From: SHAN690 sp023262195
GTDB lineage: Bacteria; Bacteroidota; Bacteroidia; Flavobacteriales_G; Salibacteraceae
DNA length: 64,000 nucleotides
Assembly (NCBI GenBank): GCA_038142005.1
Contig: JAYQJE010000001.1
Coordinates: 372,001-436,000 of the forward strand
Direction: 5' to 3'
Below, in pieces: positions 46,576-57,900 of the stretch. A program made the translations under genes and the position numbers. Under the pieces are notes generated by a model that did not search any database, was not told where the DNA came from, and saw only the letters and a program-made list of their open reading frames with translations. Each line of letters begins with the position of its first letter. The first letter of the stretch is position 1.

Positions 46576-47881
46576 GCGTACGCACCTTGGTTGTTTCTCC
46601 AATCCAACAATCAAGTGTATAGTCTTGGCCATCCGTTAAACCATAGAAGAAGCAATCTTCTTTCTTTGGAAACTGAGCCGAGTAGGAGTTTATAAGTTGC
46701 TGGGCTTTGGAAGACACTTCGGGATCAACGGCCTTAGCTCTAGCAAATTTATCAACGACAGCCCAATAAACAGCTCTAGACTTACATGCATCGCCTCCGC
46801 AATCACCTTTCCCCTTTACATAAGCATTGCCAATTATTATGTAGGCCTCTCCTGAATTTGGATTGATTGCTAACATCTTTTTAGCATAGGCAACAGCGGT
46901 TTGTGCTTGACCAAGATTAATTGAACCGACAGCGTAATACTGATATGATTCAAAAAGCATATCCTGATCTTCACTAGAATCAATGACTTCTTTGAAATAG
47001 TTGTTCGCTTCATTGTAATCCTTTCGCTTATAGTATGCTTTTCCAATAGAAAAAGCCGCCTCTGCATTAGGGTTCATCTTATATTTCGCTACAGCAACGT
47101 CAAGGTAGAGTGCTTCATCTGCACAATCTACCTTATCCATCAATTTTGTGATCTGGTCAAGCAATGCTTCATCCGATGGATTTGCTTCAAACTTGGGCTT
47201 GAATATGGAAACCAGTGTGGCACAATCTGGCACAATCTTGCCCATGTAGTTATCAATATTTTTCTGTGCAGTTTGATACGCGCTTCCATATTGCCCGTCT
47301 TTATTGTTGTTTACAACTGCACTTGCTGGACCATAAAGATTAAGGACATAATCAAGATCAACCAACTCTTTTCGATACATATCATATGCCGTTTTGAAGT
47401 AATAGATCAGTGCCGCTGGCTCCATATCTAGCTTCATAGCCTCGTAGCTTTTGGCCAACTCTTCGTGCGCCTCTTTGGGTTTTGAACCTCTATACTTGGC
47501 CATATCCGCACCTTTTCTGCCTCTCACATAGCCTTCATTGCCGTAGTGCTCGATTCGCTGATCGTAAATCCATTCAAGTGTATCTACTAGTTTCGACTTC
47601 ATCTCTTTATCATCAGCATCGCTGATCATGCTCTGATACATTTTAGCACCGTTCACCCAAAGAGACTCAGAAAACTTTGGACATATCTTAACGGCCTGTC
47701 TCCAGCCTTTAACTGCATCGACATAGTTGTCTTGCTTAAAGAACTCAATATAGAGCGAAGCTGAGGTAATGCAGGCTATACTGTCCTCGTCACTTTCTGT
47801 ATACGTTCTTATCTGTTGTGCCTGAATTGCACTTATTGACCATGCTATCAAGGCCAAGAAAATCACACTTCTTTTCATCAT
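46568..47881 (-). CDS. Periplasmic TPR protein
   Basis: A 437-residue exported protein with a signal peptide (SVIFLALIAWSISAIQAQ). It has tetratricopeptide-like helical repeats, clearest at AEAAFSIGKAYYKRKDYNEANNYFKEVI and AVAYAKKMLAINPNSGEAYIIIGNAY. Such a protein is commonly found next to lptC and coaX in Bacteroidota; its partner is unknown. TPR domains bind proteins, so it may be an envelope assembly factor. The stop overlaps the lptC start by 8 bases; the upstream gene ends 12 bases before its start. Confidence 0.88.
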   Translation of the reverse strand: MMKRSVIFLALIAWSISAIQAQQIRTYTESDEDSIACITSASLYIEFFKQDNYVDAVKGWRQAVKICPKFSESLWVNGAKMYQSMISDADDKEMKSKLVDTLEWIYDQRIEHYGNEGYVRGRKGADMAKYRGSKPKEAHEELAKSYEAMKLDMEPAALIYYFKTAYDMYRKELVDLDYVLNLYGPASAVVNNNKDGQYGSAYQTAQKNIDNYMGKIVPDCATLVSIFKPKFEANPSDEALLDQITKLMDKVDCADEALYLDVAVAKYKMNPNAEAAFSIGKAYYKRKDYNEANNYFKEVIDSSEDQDMLFESYQYYAVGSINLGQAQTAVAYAKKMLAINPNSGEAYIIIGNAYVKGKGDCGGDACKSRAVYWAVVDKFARAKAVDPEVSSKAQQLINSYSAQFPKKEDCFFYGLTDGQDYTLDCWIGETTKVRTRE

Positions 47882-47893
47882 ATCTATTTTAAA

Positions 47894-49258
47894 TCAATCA
47901 TATTTTCTTTTTGCAAACCACTGATCATACCTATGTGGCGTTATTACGAACCCAACATGCAGGTTGAAGAATGTTTCATTTAGTCCTGAACCTGAGGTTT
48001 GCCTTTGAGCAACTTCGCCACCAATGTTGAACATGGATGTTGATGCTGAGGCTGCTCCTAGCGGTAACCCAAGACCAAAATTGATGCCATACCTAATCGG
48101 CTGTACTCCAGAGAGATTCAGCATGGTTTGCTCAAAACTACCTCCAATTCGATATCTAATTATCCTGGCATATTGCCCCCTGCCGCGTTTATCGTATTCT
48201 GGAACCCACTCAATACCTGCGGATAGCCGAGTGGCATCATTCAATCCTGCATTTTGATCATTGATGGTCAAGTTTGACCACATGGTATGCCTTGCATCAA
48301 CGGCAATGGTCCAAGCATTGTTAATATTGAGACTCAACCCCGCTGATATGGACAGCGGAGCGTTTGTTTGACCATTTGCTCGACTATCGATGAGGGTATC
48401 AATAATGTTCGGGTTTTGAATGGAGTCAGTGTAGGTATATTCTAACTGTTGGGCGTTGGTATTTAATATTAATGCCGGAGTTATAGAAGCCCCTGTAGAT
48501 ATCATGATGGGAGTTTCAACCTTGACGAAGGTGCTGTCAGTAAGTGCCGTTTTAGTCTTGATCGTATCAATGTGAGAAAACCGAATCCCTGCATTGTAAC
48601 CAATATCACTTATTTCAATGGTGCTAGATCTGTAAAGACTACTTGCAGCAGATGCGCTCGAAAACTCCGTAGCTCTATTTCTAGCAATGTTTCCAAACAC
48701 ATATTGACCATTGATTCCGAGTGATAGAACATTAGTGCGTTTTTTATTTGCCAGCAAATCGAATCCAAGACCAGCATTGAGCCTATTGATACTGCCGTCA
48801 CCGAAAAAATGATAGTTGATGTTTCCTAAATCCGCGTTTTCTGAAGTAAAAAACATATCGTACCCAGACGATGTATATGGCGTAAGCCCAAAGCTAAACC
48901 CACATCTCCTCTTAAATTTCTTGTAATTGTTGATTATTGGAAATGCAAATGAGAAATTCTGAATCGAAAATGAATTTGCCGATTGCGAAACGTTTCCAGA
49001 AGAAAGAGAATAATACTCGTCACGAACATCGAAATTGAAACTTGGGCGAGAGATATCTGTGTAAGATGCTGGATTGGCCGAATTGATCCAAATTGGGTTG
49101 ACCACTGCTGTGCCAACACCTCCCATGCTCATCATTGCAGTTGTACCCTGAATTTCTTCTTGTCCTAACCCGTAGATTGAATAAGGAGAGTTGGTGCTTT
49201 GCTGGGCTGAGGCCAAAGCCGTGTACAGTACACAAAGAATCAATAATAGTTTATTCAT
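47894..49258 (-). CDS. Outer-membrane beta-barrel protein of the coaX-lptC cluster
   Basis: A 454-residue protein with a signal peptide (NKLLLILCVLYTALASAQ) followed by a domain that resembles FadL/PorV-like barrels: SPYSIYGLGQEEIQGTTAMMSMGGVGTA and NSANPASYTDIS. These segments describe a lateral-gate hatch and first strands. The end has long alternating strands with the aromatic residues of barrel termini. It is conserved in synteny with coaX upstream and a TPR gene downstream. Substrate unknown. It overlaps the coaX stop by 8 bases. Confidence 0.85.
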   Translation of the reverse strand: MNKLLLILCVLYTALASAQQSTNSPYSIYGLGQEEIQGTTAMMSMGGVGTAVVNPIWINSANPASYTDISRPSFNFDVRDEYYSLSSGNVSQSANSFSIQNFSFAFPIINNYKKFKRRCGFSFGLTPYTSSGYDMFFTSENADLGNINYHFFGDGSINRLNAGLGFDLLANKKRTNVLSLGINGQYVFGNIARNRATEFSSASAASSLYRSSTIEISDIGYNAGIRFSHIDTIKTKTALTDSTFVKVETPIMISTGASITPALILNTNAQQLEYTYTDSIQNPNIIDTLIDSRANGQTNAPLSISAGLSLNINNAWTIAVDARHTMWSNLTINDQNAGLNDATRLSAGIEWVPEYDKRGRGQYARIIRYRIGGSFEQTMLNLSGVQPIRYGINFGLGLPLGAASASTSMFNIGGEVAQRQTSGSGLNETFFNLHVGFVITPHRYDQWFAKRKYD

Positions 49259-49979
49259 TTACCAAAGACACATTGTGCTGATATACTGTATGCAAGCCAT
49301 CCAGTATCAAATTTGGGGCGGCAAAAATCGCATTTTTAACGTGCTGCTCAAAAAATGTGCTGTCTCCGCCTGTTAAGATTACTTTAAGGTCTGGAAAATC
49401 AATCTTAAATCGGTTAATCATTCCCTCCACTTCGGAGAGTAGACCAGCTCCAGCACCCATCATCATAGAAGACTCGGTGGTAGTACCAATAGTTACACTT
49501 TGCATTGAAAACTGCAGTAAAGGTAGCCGAGCCGTACCATCATGCATTGCATTCAACCTCATTCGTAGTCCTGGAGATATAGCTCCACCTTTATACACTC
49601 CTCTATAACAAATATCATAGGTGACACAAGTGCCCGCGTCAATAACCAATATTTGATCATTTTTAAACCGCTCATTCGCGGCTACAACTCCCAATAAGCG
49701 ATCTACTCCCAAAGTTTCGATGGTTTTGTATTCTATTGCTAATGGCACAGGGGTTTGACTATTTATTTTAAAAACCGGAATCGGTGAGTTGTTCAAAAAA
49801 CTTAAATCTCTTGCCCCCACGCTGGCTACTACGATCTGCATGCATTGATTTGCCTCTGCGAATTTCAGGAGTGTTGACTGAAGGTCTTTTGTCCCAAATC
49901 GATTCGACAGAACGAGGCTTCCATCTTTATAAAGCCCAGCCTTCACTTGGCTATTACCAATATCAACACAGAGAATCAT
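49251..49979 (-). CDS. coaX: Type III pantothenate kinase
   Basis: CoaX phosphorylates pantothenate in the first step of coenzyme A synthesis. The 242-residue protein has the ASKHA-fold phosphate loop CVDIGNSQVKAGLY, the GVDRLLGVVAAN segment and VIDAGTCVTYDI, then GGAISPGLRMRLNAMH. Catalytic aspartates fall in DIGN and DAGT. Length is normal. It heads the coaX-barrel-TPR-lptC transcript on the minus strand. Confidence 0.95.
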   Translation of the reverse strand: MILCVDIGNSQVKAGLYKDGSLVLSNRFGTKDLQSTLLKFAEANQCMQIVVASVGARDLSFLNNSPIPVFKINSQTPVPLAIEYKTIETLGVDRLLGVVAANERFKNDQILVIDAGTCVTYDICYRGVYKGGAISPGLRMRLNAMHDGTARLPLLQFSMQSVTIGTTTESSMMMGAGAGLLSEVEGMINRFKIDFPDLKVILTGGDSTFFEQHVKNAIFAAPNLILDGLHTVYQHNVSLVNE

Positions 49980-50065
49980 GAAGATCAGAAAAGGTATTTG
50001 TCAAATCAATAAAATTTTACATTTGCCGCCCTGTAAATAATCTGCAACGTTACCAAAATAAAATA

Positions 50066-50138
50066 GGTGCGGTAGCTCAGTTGGTAGAGCAAAGGACTGA
50101 AAATCCTTGTGTCGGGGGTTCGATTCCCTCCCGCACCA
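50066..50138 (+). tRNA. tRNA-Phe (anticodon GAA)
   Basis: Acceptor stem GGTGCGG with CCGCACC, D arm GCTC-AGTTGGTA-GAGC, anticodon stem-loop AGGACTGAAAATCCT with GAA, T arm GGGGG-TTCGATT-CCCTC with one weak pair. Discriminator A at 50138; CCA not encoded. A strong terminator follows at once. Confidence 0.94.
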
Positions 50139-50142
50139 CCTT

Positions 50143-50176
50143 AAACCGCCAATCTCAGAGATTGGCGGTTTTTTTA
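50143..50176 (+). terminator. Rho-independent terminator after tRNA-Phe
   Basis: A 14-base inverted repeat (AAACCGCCAATCTC with GAGATTGGCGGTTT, one A in the loop) followed by further T to 50175. It lies 4 bases after the tRNA. Confidence 0.9.
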
Positions 50177-50224
50177 TGGCCTCATCCCACAACCTCATCA
50201 TTTATGGCTTCGTAACTTTGCATA

Positions 50225-51154
50225 ATGCGTAAAACACCTCGTTCGGTAATTCTAGTTTACGTCCTACTCGCCTACGTTGTATTACAATTTTGTTGGTGGG
50301 CTTATTTGATTTATGGTCTTAACGTAGAGTTAATTAACACCCATCCCTCGTCAGATTCAGAGTCTGAAATTAATGCCAAGCTTTACATGATTCTTGGTGA
50401 GGGTACGGTTTTCTTATCCTTACTCATTGCAGGGGCAATCTATATCCGTAATTACCTATTACGAGAGCATAAACTGGCACGACAAGAACGCAACTTTTTG
50501 CTAGCAACAACACATGAATTAAACTCTCCCTTGGCAGGAATTAAGCTTAACCTGCAAACATTGCAACGCGAAGAAATTTCCAAACAACAGGCAAATCAGA
50601 TGGTGACATCTGGGCTTAAAAACGTGTCGCGCCTCGAAGGTTTAATTCAAAATATTCTCATGGCATCACGTATAGATTCGGGTAAATTGAGTGTTGATTC
50701 GAGTGCTGTGAATCTCTCTCAAGTAATCAATGAGAGTCTTACCAAACATCAATTACAACTAGAGGATGCAAAAGTGTCAATCGAACCACTCAAGGAAAAC
50801 CAACATTTGATAAAAGGCGATAAAAGATCATTGGAGATCATACTCGGAAATCTAATCAGCAATGCATGCAAGTACGCCAAAGAATCCGATGTAAATTTCA
50901 ATTTATCTACATCGGGCAAGTACATAAAACTAAGATACTCTGACAATGGCCCAGGAGTTCCAGCAGACTATACTTCTACCATTTTCAATAAATTCTTTCG
51001 GGTTGAAAATGAAGAAACACGATCACAAAAAGGTACAGGTTTAGGGCTGTATTTGGTAAAAGAATTAGTGCATCTTCAACGTGGAAAAATAACTGCACAT
51101 AACTTGCAGCCGCATGGTCTTGAAATAAAACTATTATTTGAACGGTATGAATAA
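50225..51154 (+). CDS. Membrane sensor histidine kinase
   Basis: A 309-residue kinase with two membrane helices (about residues 8-30 and 55-75) and a short periplasmic loop of about 25 residues; no HAMP or PAS domain is visible. The H box is THELNSPLAGIKL with His97 as phospho-acceptor. The N box is IILGNLISNACKYAKES, G1 is YSDNGPGVP, and G2 is GTGLGLYLVKELV. It overlaps gpmI by eight bases, and no response regulator gene is adjacent. The signal sensed is unknown. The start MRKTPRS fits the membrane topology. Confidence 0.92.
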   Translation: MRKTPRSVILVYVLLAYVVLQFCWWAYLIYGLNVELINTHPSSDSESEINAKLYMILGEGTVFLSLLIAGAIYIRNYLLREHKLARQERNFLLATTHELNSPLAGIKLNLQTLQREEISKQQANQMVTSGLKNVSRLEGLIQNILMASRIDSGKLSVDSSAVNLSQVINESLTKHQLQLEDAKVSIEPLKENQHLIKGDKRSLEIILGNLISNACKYAKESDVNFNLSTSGKYIKLRYSDNGPGVPADYTSTIFNKFFRVENEETRSQKGTGLGLYLVKELVHLQRGKITAHNLQPHGLEIKLLFERYE

Positions 51155-52647
51155 AGCAATGCTCATCATCCTTGACGGATGGGGAATAGGAGACTGCTCT
51201 TCTGCTGATGGCATATCGCAAGCCAACACGCCCATATTTGATCAACTTCTAAAATCCAATCCCACAAGCACCCTCAAAACTTTCGGTGATAATGTAGGTT
51301 TACCAGATGGTCAAATGGGAAATAGCGAAGTGGGACACTTAAATATTGGTGCTGGTAGAGTCGTCTATCAAGATTTGCTTAGGATCAATAAAGAAATTGA
51401 TACGGACAAGTTGCGCACCAACACTGTGCTTCAAACTGCTATTGAATATGCCAAATCGAACAATAGCGCTGTTCATCTTATGGGGCTATTAAGTCATGGA
51501 GGGGTGCATAGTTCCCAAAAACACTTGCATTATATCATTGATATTCTCGAAGAGTCTGCATATTCAAAGGTTTTCGTTCATGGCTTTACTGATGGGAGAG
51601 ATGTTGAGCCAAAGAGTGCCCACCTAAATATTGCTGAACTCTACGCCCACATCCAGGGAAAAAAACCCAATTGGGTAGTATAATCGGCAGGTTCTATGGG
51701 ATGGACCGTGATAATCGATGGGAGCGAATCAAAGAGGCTTTTGACCTATTGATTCATAGAAAAGGAATTGAAACCAATGATTTTGTTGATTATGCGCACA
51801 GCCAATATGAAAAGGGCATCACTGATGAGTTCTTCGAGGCAGCTTGTAATGCAGAAGTTGATGCGAGAATAAATCCCAACGATGTGGTTATCTGCTTCAA
51901 CTATAGAACTGATCGATGTAGAGAAATTACTACGGTACTTACTCAAAAGGACATGCCTGAGTATGAAATGAGTAGAATTCCCTTGCATTATGTGACGATG
52001 ACTCGGTATGATGAGAAATTTGAAGATGTACATGTGCTTTACGAGAAAGATAATCTCTCAATGACGTTGGGAGAAGTATTGGCCTCAGTAAATGCAAAAC
52101 AGCTGCGTATTGCTGAGACTGAAAAGTATCCCCATGTCACATTCTTCTTTTCAGGGGGCGCGAAAAACCATTTAATGGGGAGATAAGAGAAGTGATAGCT
52201 TCTCCGAAGGTGGCAACCTATGATCTACAGCCCGAAATGAGCGCAGAGAAAGTTACAAACGCGTGCATAAACCACATTCGTGAAGATCAACCTGACTTTA
52301 TCTGTTTGAATTTTGCGAATCCAGATATGGTTGGTCACACTGGTGTGGAGTCGGCAATTATAAGGGCTCTTGAAATGGTTGACCTATCTTTAGGACGTGT
52401 TTTGGCTGAAGCAGAAAAGCATGGGTACTCCACTCTGATAATTGCCGATCATGGCAATGCTGACATCATGCACAATGCAGACGGATCTCCGCATACAGCA
52501 CATACAATGAATCTTGTACCATGCATTCTCGTTGGAGCGAATAAAAGACTAGTGAATGGTAAGCTGGCAGATGTAGCGCCAACCATACTCGACTTAATGC
52601 AAATAGCAAAGCCTGCTGAAATGACAGGTCAGAGTTTACTTCAATAA
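51147..52647 (+). CDS. gpmI: 2,3-bisphosphoglycerate-independent phosphoglycerate mutase (two frameshifts)
   Basis: GpmI interconverts 3- and 2-phosphoglycerate in glycolysis. The manganese-binding start is MLIILDGWGIGD, and the phosphorylated serine is Ser60 in GNSEVGH. The phosphatase loop is LLSHGGVHS, then FTDGRDVEPKS; further metal ligands are in FANPDMVGHTG and ADHGNADIM. The ATG at 51147 (MNKAMLII) is preferred to the TTG at 51138. Frameshifts: one A missing at about 51670-51674, joining GKKPK to LGSIIGRFYGMDRD; and one G missing in the G5 at 52155-52160, joining FFFSGGREKPFNGE to IREVIASP. Corrected length about 500 residues. Confidence 0.95.
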
Positions 52648-52674
52648 AAAAGGGGGCTGATGCCCCCTTTTTCT
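52646..52674. terminator. Bidirectional terminator between gpmI and the secreted protein
   Basis: AAAAAGGGGGC (52647-52657) and GCCCCCTTTTT (52662-52672) around the loop TGAT. The A tract on one side and T tract on the other allow it to act for both convergent genes. It overlaps the gpmI stop codon. Confidence 0.88.
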
Positions 52675-52693
52675 TTTCTTCTTTAAATCCGTT

Positions 52694-54799
52694 CTAGTTG
52701 ATCACAATACGCTCAACATTGGTTGACTCATCATTGATCACCTTAACTAAATAAACCCCTCTTGCAAGATTTCCTAGGCTCATTTCAACATTAGCTCCTG
52801 ATGTTACATTTTCTATGTTATTGTACAAGACATCTCCTTTAAGAGATTGTACGATGATTTGTACTTCATCAGTAGTAACATTACCGAAAACCAGATTAAA
52901 CTGTCCATTGCTCGGATTAGGAACCACGGTGAAATCTGCCTTTGAATTATCAATATCATCAACAGATAAATTACAGTTAAACTCAGAGTTTAAATAATCA
53001 ATTGAGGCGGTGGCTGTACATGCATCCGCATCAGTTACAGTAACTGAGTAAGCTCCCTCCTCGGTAATTGAAATTGTATCAGTCGCATCATCAGTACTCC
53101 AAGCATACGTAAAGGTACTTGGTTGACTCGTGGTTACATCAGCCTCAAGTGTTGCTCTTGAAACTGCTGGATAACACTCATCATCAATTTCTACTATAAT
53201 CGTACGACCATCACATAAATCTTGATTAAAGGTCTTAACACGAACAAACGGTATAACATCGAACGTATCGAAAGGCGTTGTAATAGGCCTACCGAAGGAT
53301 CCACTATTGTCTGAATCAACATAGGCAAACCCTGGCACACCATAATCATAAGCCATTGGAATTTCATCTGACAAAGTTCCAATACAACCAAAGAACTCTG
53401 TAGTTGTAGCTGGAATGGTATGATTCATTGGTACATCAACCCAGCCATCAACAAAACCATTGCCACCAGAAACTGTGTGGAATACACTCTCACCAAACTC
53501 TGTCAAGTTACCATCTACAACGGTGTAAATAGCTCCTTTAACAATGTCTCCATAGCTCAAACCATAATCTCCTGAGCTTCCGCTAGCCAAGGGGAAATAT
53601 CCTTTCACTCCAATCACATCTGTTTCAGTGAAGTTATCATAGTATACACAAAATGTATATCCTGAACCACCCCACCAGCCAGAACCTTGAAAGTCATCAT
53701 CATCATATGCGTATTCGTTTTCTGTAACTTCAAACTCCCATGACATTTCATTATTCTCTTCCATTCTATCATTGGTATCAAAAGACATTGAATATGTAAG
53801 GTTATACGACCCAACTCCATCAGTAGTGAAATCATCCGTAGTTTCTACAATGGCAAACTCTCCAGAAGCTAACGTAAACGTATTTGAAGACGAGGAATAA
53901 CCGGTATTTGATTCGGAAACATCAAGAGAAACTCCGGTATGCGATCCCGAACCTTGCGCTCTTATAAGTCCTGCAGGAGTAAAAGATGCTGCAGCAGCAT
54001 GTGCCTCAGGAATCATAGTATATTTCAAGTAAGCATTGCTATCAGTAGCGCCATAATTGTAGGCTCTTTGAATGTCTAAATCAAAACTTGGCGCTTGATA
54101 AACCACTACGTCATCTATCATCCAACCATAGGCAATACCACTATTTTGGTCCACCCATCGGAAACGCACGAATAAATCTCCAGTAGCTGTCATTATTTCA
54201 GCAGGAATGTAATACCCTACATATTCTGGGTCTGTTAAACTTCCTGGTGTATTATTTGCAGCTGTTCTCGGCAATAAATGTAAATTTCTGCCTATAGTGA
54301 TCCACGTAGTGCCATCTGAGCTTGCTTCGATATACATTTCATCAAAGAACCGTGATGCTCTTTCTTGATACATTAAGAATCCTCCAGCCGTTGCAAGGCT
54401 CACATCAATCTCATCACTGGTAAGGATATGCGTACCTGCAGATGTCGTTCCTGAGGGATCACCATTATTCATCTCAGCGAAAGCTCCACCACTCGTACTT
54501 TGGATTGCACCTCCATAAAACCAACCAGTATATGTAGACCCAATAGCCCAGCCTTGTGCACCTTGATTGTTTATTGACCAGTCACCTGCAGAAGAGAAAT
54601 CACTATACCAAAGAGTATCCGCGGTAGTCGGGTTATCTAAAAGTGGAGAGGAGCCATTATACCTGAGTCCACCATTGGTTTCTTCGGTAAGTGGCATGGC
54701 GTTCTGTTCAAAGCTCATAGTCGGCAGAATAGGTGTCTGAGCAAAAATTATCGAGGAAATTCCCAATAAAGCACTCACCATGAATAGTCGTCTTGTCAT
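52694..54799 (-). CDS. Secreted protein with jelly-roll domain and T9SS tail
   Basis: A 701-residue secreted protein with a signal peptide (LFMVSALLGISSIIFAQ). The first third is a MAM or concanavalin-like beta-sandwich (LWYSDFSSAGDWSINNQGAQGW, GDLFVRFRWVDQNSGIAYGWMIDDVVVY). The middle is a second beta domain with an aspartate run (AYDDDDFQGSGWWGGSGY). A SprB-like repeat (YAWSTDDATDTISITEEGAYSVTVTDADAC) precedes the sorting tail (FTVVPNPSNGQFNLVFG, ending STNVERIVIN). No catalytic motif is visible; likely an adhesin or surface structural protein. No frameshift in 2.1 kb. Confidence 0.85.
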   Translation of the reverse strand: MTRRLFMVSALLGISSIIFAQTPILPTMSFEQNAMPLTEETNGGLRYNGSSPLLDNPTTADTLWYSDFSSAGDWSINNQGAQGWAIGSTYTGWFYGGAIQSTSGGAFAEMNNGDPSGTTSAGTHILTSDEIDVSLATAGGFLMYQERASRFFDEMYIEASSDGTTWITIGRNLHLLPRTAANNTPGSLTDPEYVGYYIPAEIMTATGDLFVRFRWVDQNSGIAYGWMIDDVVVYQAPSFDLDIQRAYNYGATDSNAYLKYTMIPEAHAAAASFTPAGLIRAQGSGSHTGVSLDVSESNTGYSSSSNTFTLASGEFAIVETTDDFTTDGVGSYNLTYSMSFDTNDRMEENNEMSWEFEVTENEYAYDDDDFQGSGWWGGSGYTFCVYYDNFTETDVIGVKGYFPLASGSSGDYGLSYGDIVKGAIYTVVDGNLTEFGESVFHTVSGGNGFVDGWVDVPMNHTIPATTTEFFGCIGTLSDEIPMAYDYGVPGFAYVDSDNSGSFGRPITTPFDTFDVIPFVRVKTFNQDLCDGRTIIVEIDDECYPAVSRATLEADVTTSQPSTFTYAWSTDDATDTISITEEGAYSVTVTDADACTATASIDYLNSEFNCNLSVDDIDNSKADFTVVPNPSNGQFNLVFGNVTTDEVQIIVQSLKGDVLYNNIENVTSGANVEMSLGNLARGVYLVKVINDESTNVERIVIN

Positions 54800-54941
54800 G
54801 TTTTCTTATTTAATAATTATAAAATTTAGTTCTCGTGTCGATTTAGAAAAGACTCCAAATCTAATATTCAAGTTGGTCTTAACACAATGTGAAGCCTACA
54901 TTATTAAGACAATTGCCTGTTCTATTGGAATTTTAGTCACA

Positions 54942-57900
54942 CTATTGGTAGACCACAACCTTTCTAAAATAAGTCTCTGACTTAGTTTCAATTGAGAGGA
55001 TATATGCTCCAGGGTTTGATATTGTTAAACTTCTATGTTTCGAAGTTTTACTATTGATTTCAATGTTTCTACCCGACATATCAAGCATAGTGAGGCTTAG
55101 AATTTTTTCGTCTGAATCTATCGTAAGCACATCCCCGAACTTATTGGATTGGGGTATATACTGACATTATTCATTTCAGCTTGGTTATCATTATCTGCGA
55201 GAATCACAGCATCTAGCTGCTGTTCAATAGACTTGCTACAACCAAACTGATCCGTTACAGTTACAGAATAAAAACCCGTGTCTACATTAACCAAATCATC
55301 TTCAACACTACCATTACTCCAATGATATTCATATGGAGGTGTGCCGCCATAGGTTGAAGTATAGATAGCCGCATCGAATTGATTATTATCGGTGGTATCC
55401 CCGCAAGTTCGTCAATAACAAACAACAGCTCTGGCTGCTCATAAAGTGCTGACTCTAATACTCGCTCGCAACCAGCCCCATCATTAATGGTAACCGTATA
55501 AGTACCTGGACTTAACGATTCTAATCTTGATGTGTCCAACCCGTCATTCCAAGAAAAAGATAGGGCGGCAAACCTCCCGTAAGAAATGTTTCAATCTCAC
55601 CGGTACTATCTCCATGACACTTTATACCTAATGCTTAAGATCCGCCAATAGTGGGCTATGTAGCTCAGTTACTTCTGTCTCTAAGAAAGATTTACAAGTA
55701 GCAGTATCGCTGACAGTGAGTCGATAAGTTCCAGCAATTAGACCTGAAATAGTGGATGTAACTTCACCATTGCTCCAATAGAAATCAAATGGAGCATTAT
55801 CTCCCACTACCGACACTTCAATTTTACCTGTTGGTTGATCTGAACAACCAACGTGGATCGAGCTATCTAAAAAGATAGCAGGAGCAAATGAATCTGGCAA
55901 GAAGATCCTCTGATCTATCGAACAACCAAGTGAATCGGTAATTGTAACAGCGTAAATGCCAGATTCTAATCCGGAGAGATTAGGTGACTGCTGGCCCGTA
56001 TTCCATGCATACACGATAGGGCTAGTGCCAGATGCAATAGTGGAAATAACCCCATCGCTTTGGCCGCAATGAGGTAATTCCAAATTGGTCGCAATTGATA
56101 GAGTATCAGTAGCAGGTATAATTAGAGAGGTATCAATTGAGCATCCTCTTTGATCAATAACAGAGGCAAGCACGGTATCCTTACTCAGATTAGAGAGTCT
56201 TTGAAAGCCTGGTTCCGAATTGTAGCTAAACGCATATGGCTCGACACCGCCTTCTGGTTTAAAAAATATCTCCCCATTTTGGTCTCCACATAGCGCAGGT
56301 TTGACTTGTACCTTTAGCTTAAGCGTATCAGGCTTTTTTAAGATGAACACACGTTCGTATGCGCAGCTGTTATCAGTTACTGTCACGCCAAATGTATCCG
56401 GACCTAAATTTTCCAGAGTGTTGCTAACATCTCCCGTTGACCAAGCATAAGTAGGATTATTCATACCTACAGGGTCTATGACAATTTGCCCATTTGAATC
56501 ACCTGGACAAGTCGCTTCATTAACTGTGGCCTGTATGTGACCAAGGCAATTCGAATCTATTGGTGTGGTAACCATAGTAAGGTCAGGATAATAAGCTAAA
56601 TTCTGCCATGCTCGGTTCGCTGGCTTGTAAAAAGAAACTCCACCAACGGATGGAATCTCCGAGTTAGTTTTCACGACTAACTGCCCAACTTCAGATTCAA
56701 TGGCAACATAGTATCTACCAATAGGAAAGCTTTCATTTATTGGAATTCGCACGAGATCTTTCTCATCCGTAACTGTATATATTGGCGAGGTGTATATGGA
56801 ACTCGAAAGAAAGCCTGCATCAAACAACTTTATTCTAAATGTTGTTCCGACCTCTGTAAGGGGATGAATTCCAACCCATACAGATACTAAATCTGTACTT
56901 GCATACCACTGAAATACTGAACCCGCTCGATCTTGAGGATTAGGAAAAAGAATACCCGTTTGATCGTTTGAATTTAACAGGTAGCGATATGTAGAGTCAA
57001 CCACCCGAAAATTGCTTTCGATTCGATTATCCTGCAAGTTATCGTCAAATGAATCTGTTTCAAGACTCACGGTGACTTGATAAAATCCTGTATCATAAGG
57101 TGAGAATGATTCACTTCTTGTGAATGATATATCACTCGAGCTTTGTTCTATTAACCATGTCCCTAAGTTTTCGTCATAGGTGACTGGCCCAGAAACGTCA
57201 GCGTGAATTCGTGCATTTTTACCATTGCTTGAAGCATTGCGCACTGCAAGCCCAAATTGCATATCAGCGTATCTAGCATGTGCAAGTGGAATCTGGCGAG
57301 CAAAAATACCTGTACCACTCAGTGCCTTTGGTTCAGAAAATAATTGATTTGCTCTAATTCCAGTTGTAGGCTTGGATGAAAGGTAAATATCATCTACTGC
57401 AAGCCCTGAGGCGTATCTTCCCTTATCATCATAAACAAACCTTAGCTGGAAATTTTCTGACAAGTACGAAACAGGAATTTCTACACTGTAATCTTGCCAT
57501 TGACTATGCGCTGGTATTAATAGTATTGTTTTCCAACTCGCATTGCCATTTCTTACTTGCACAGAGGCTGATTGGTTTGCAGCACCATTTTGAAATGCTG
57601 AAAACCCAAGTCTTAGATACTCCAACCCTGTTAAATCCATTCGCTTGGAAATCAATAGATCCTGACTTTTATCGCAATTACAACGATCATCGTTAGTCAT
57701 TACATAGAGGCCGTGATTTGGAACTGGGAAAAAGCCACCTTCATTTGATTGCCCTACTGCACCACCAGACGTGCCCACATAAAAGCCTTGATCACTTACA
57801 CTAAATGTGGACCAATCTGCTGGCAATTCAGGCAACAAACCATTATCAAAACCTTCATAAAATATGATTCCTTCAGGAAGAGAATCAAGTTCTCTTGATG

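Noticed and set aside
51660..52195. Programmed frameshifting in gpmI
   Set aside because: No slippery heptamer with a downstream structure was seen, and similar one-base errors occur all over the window.
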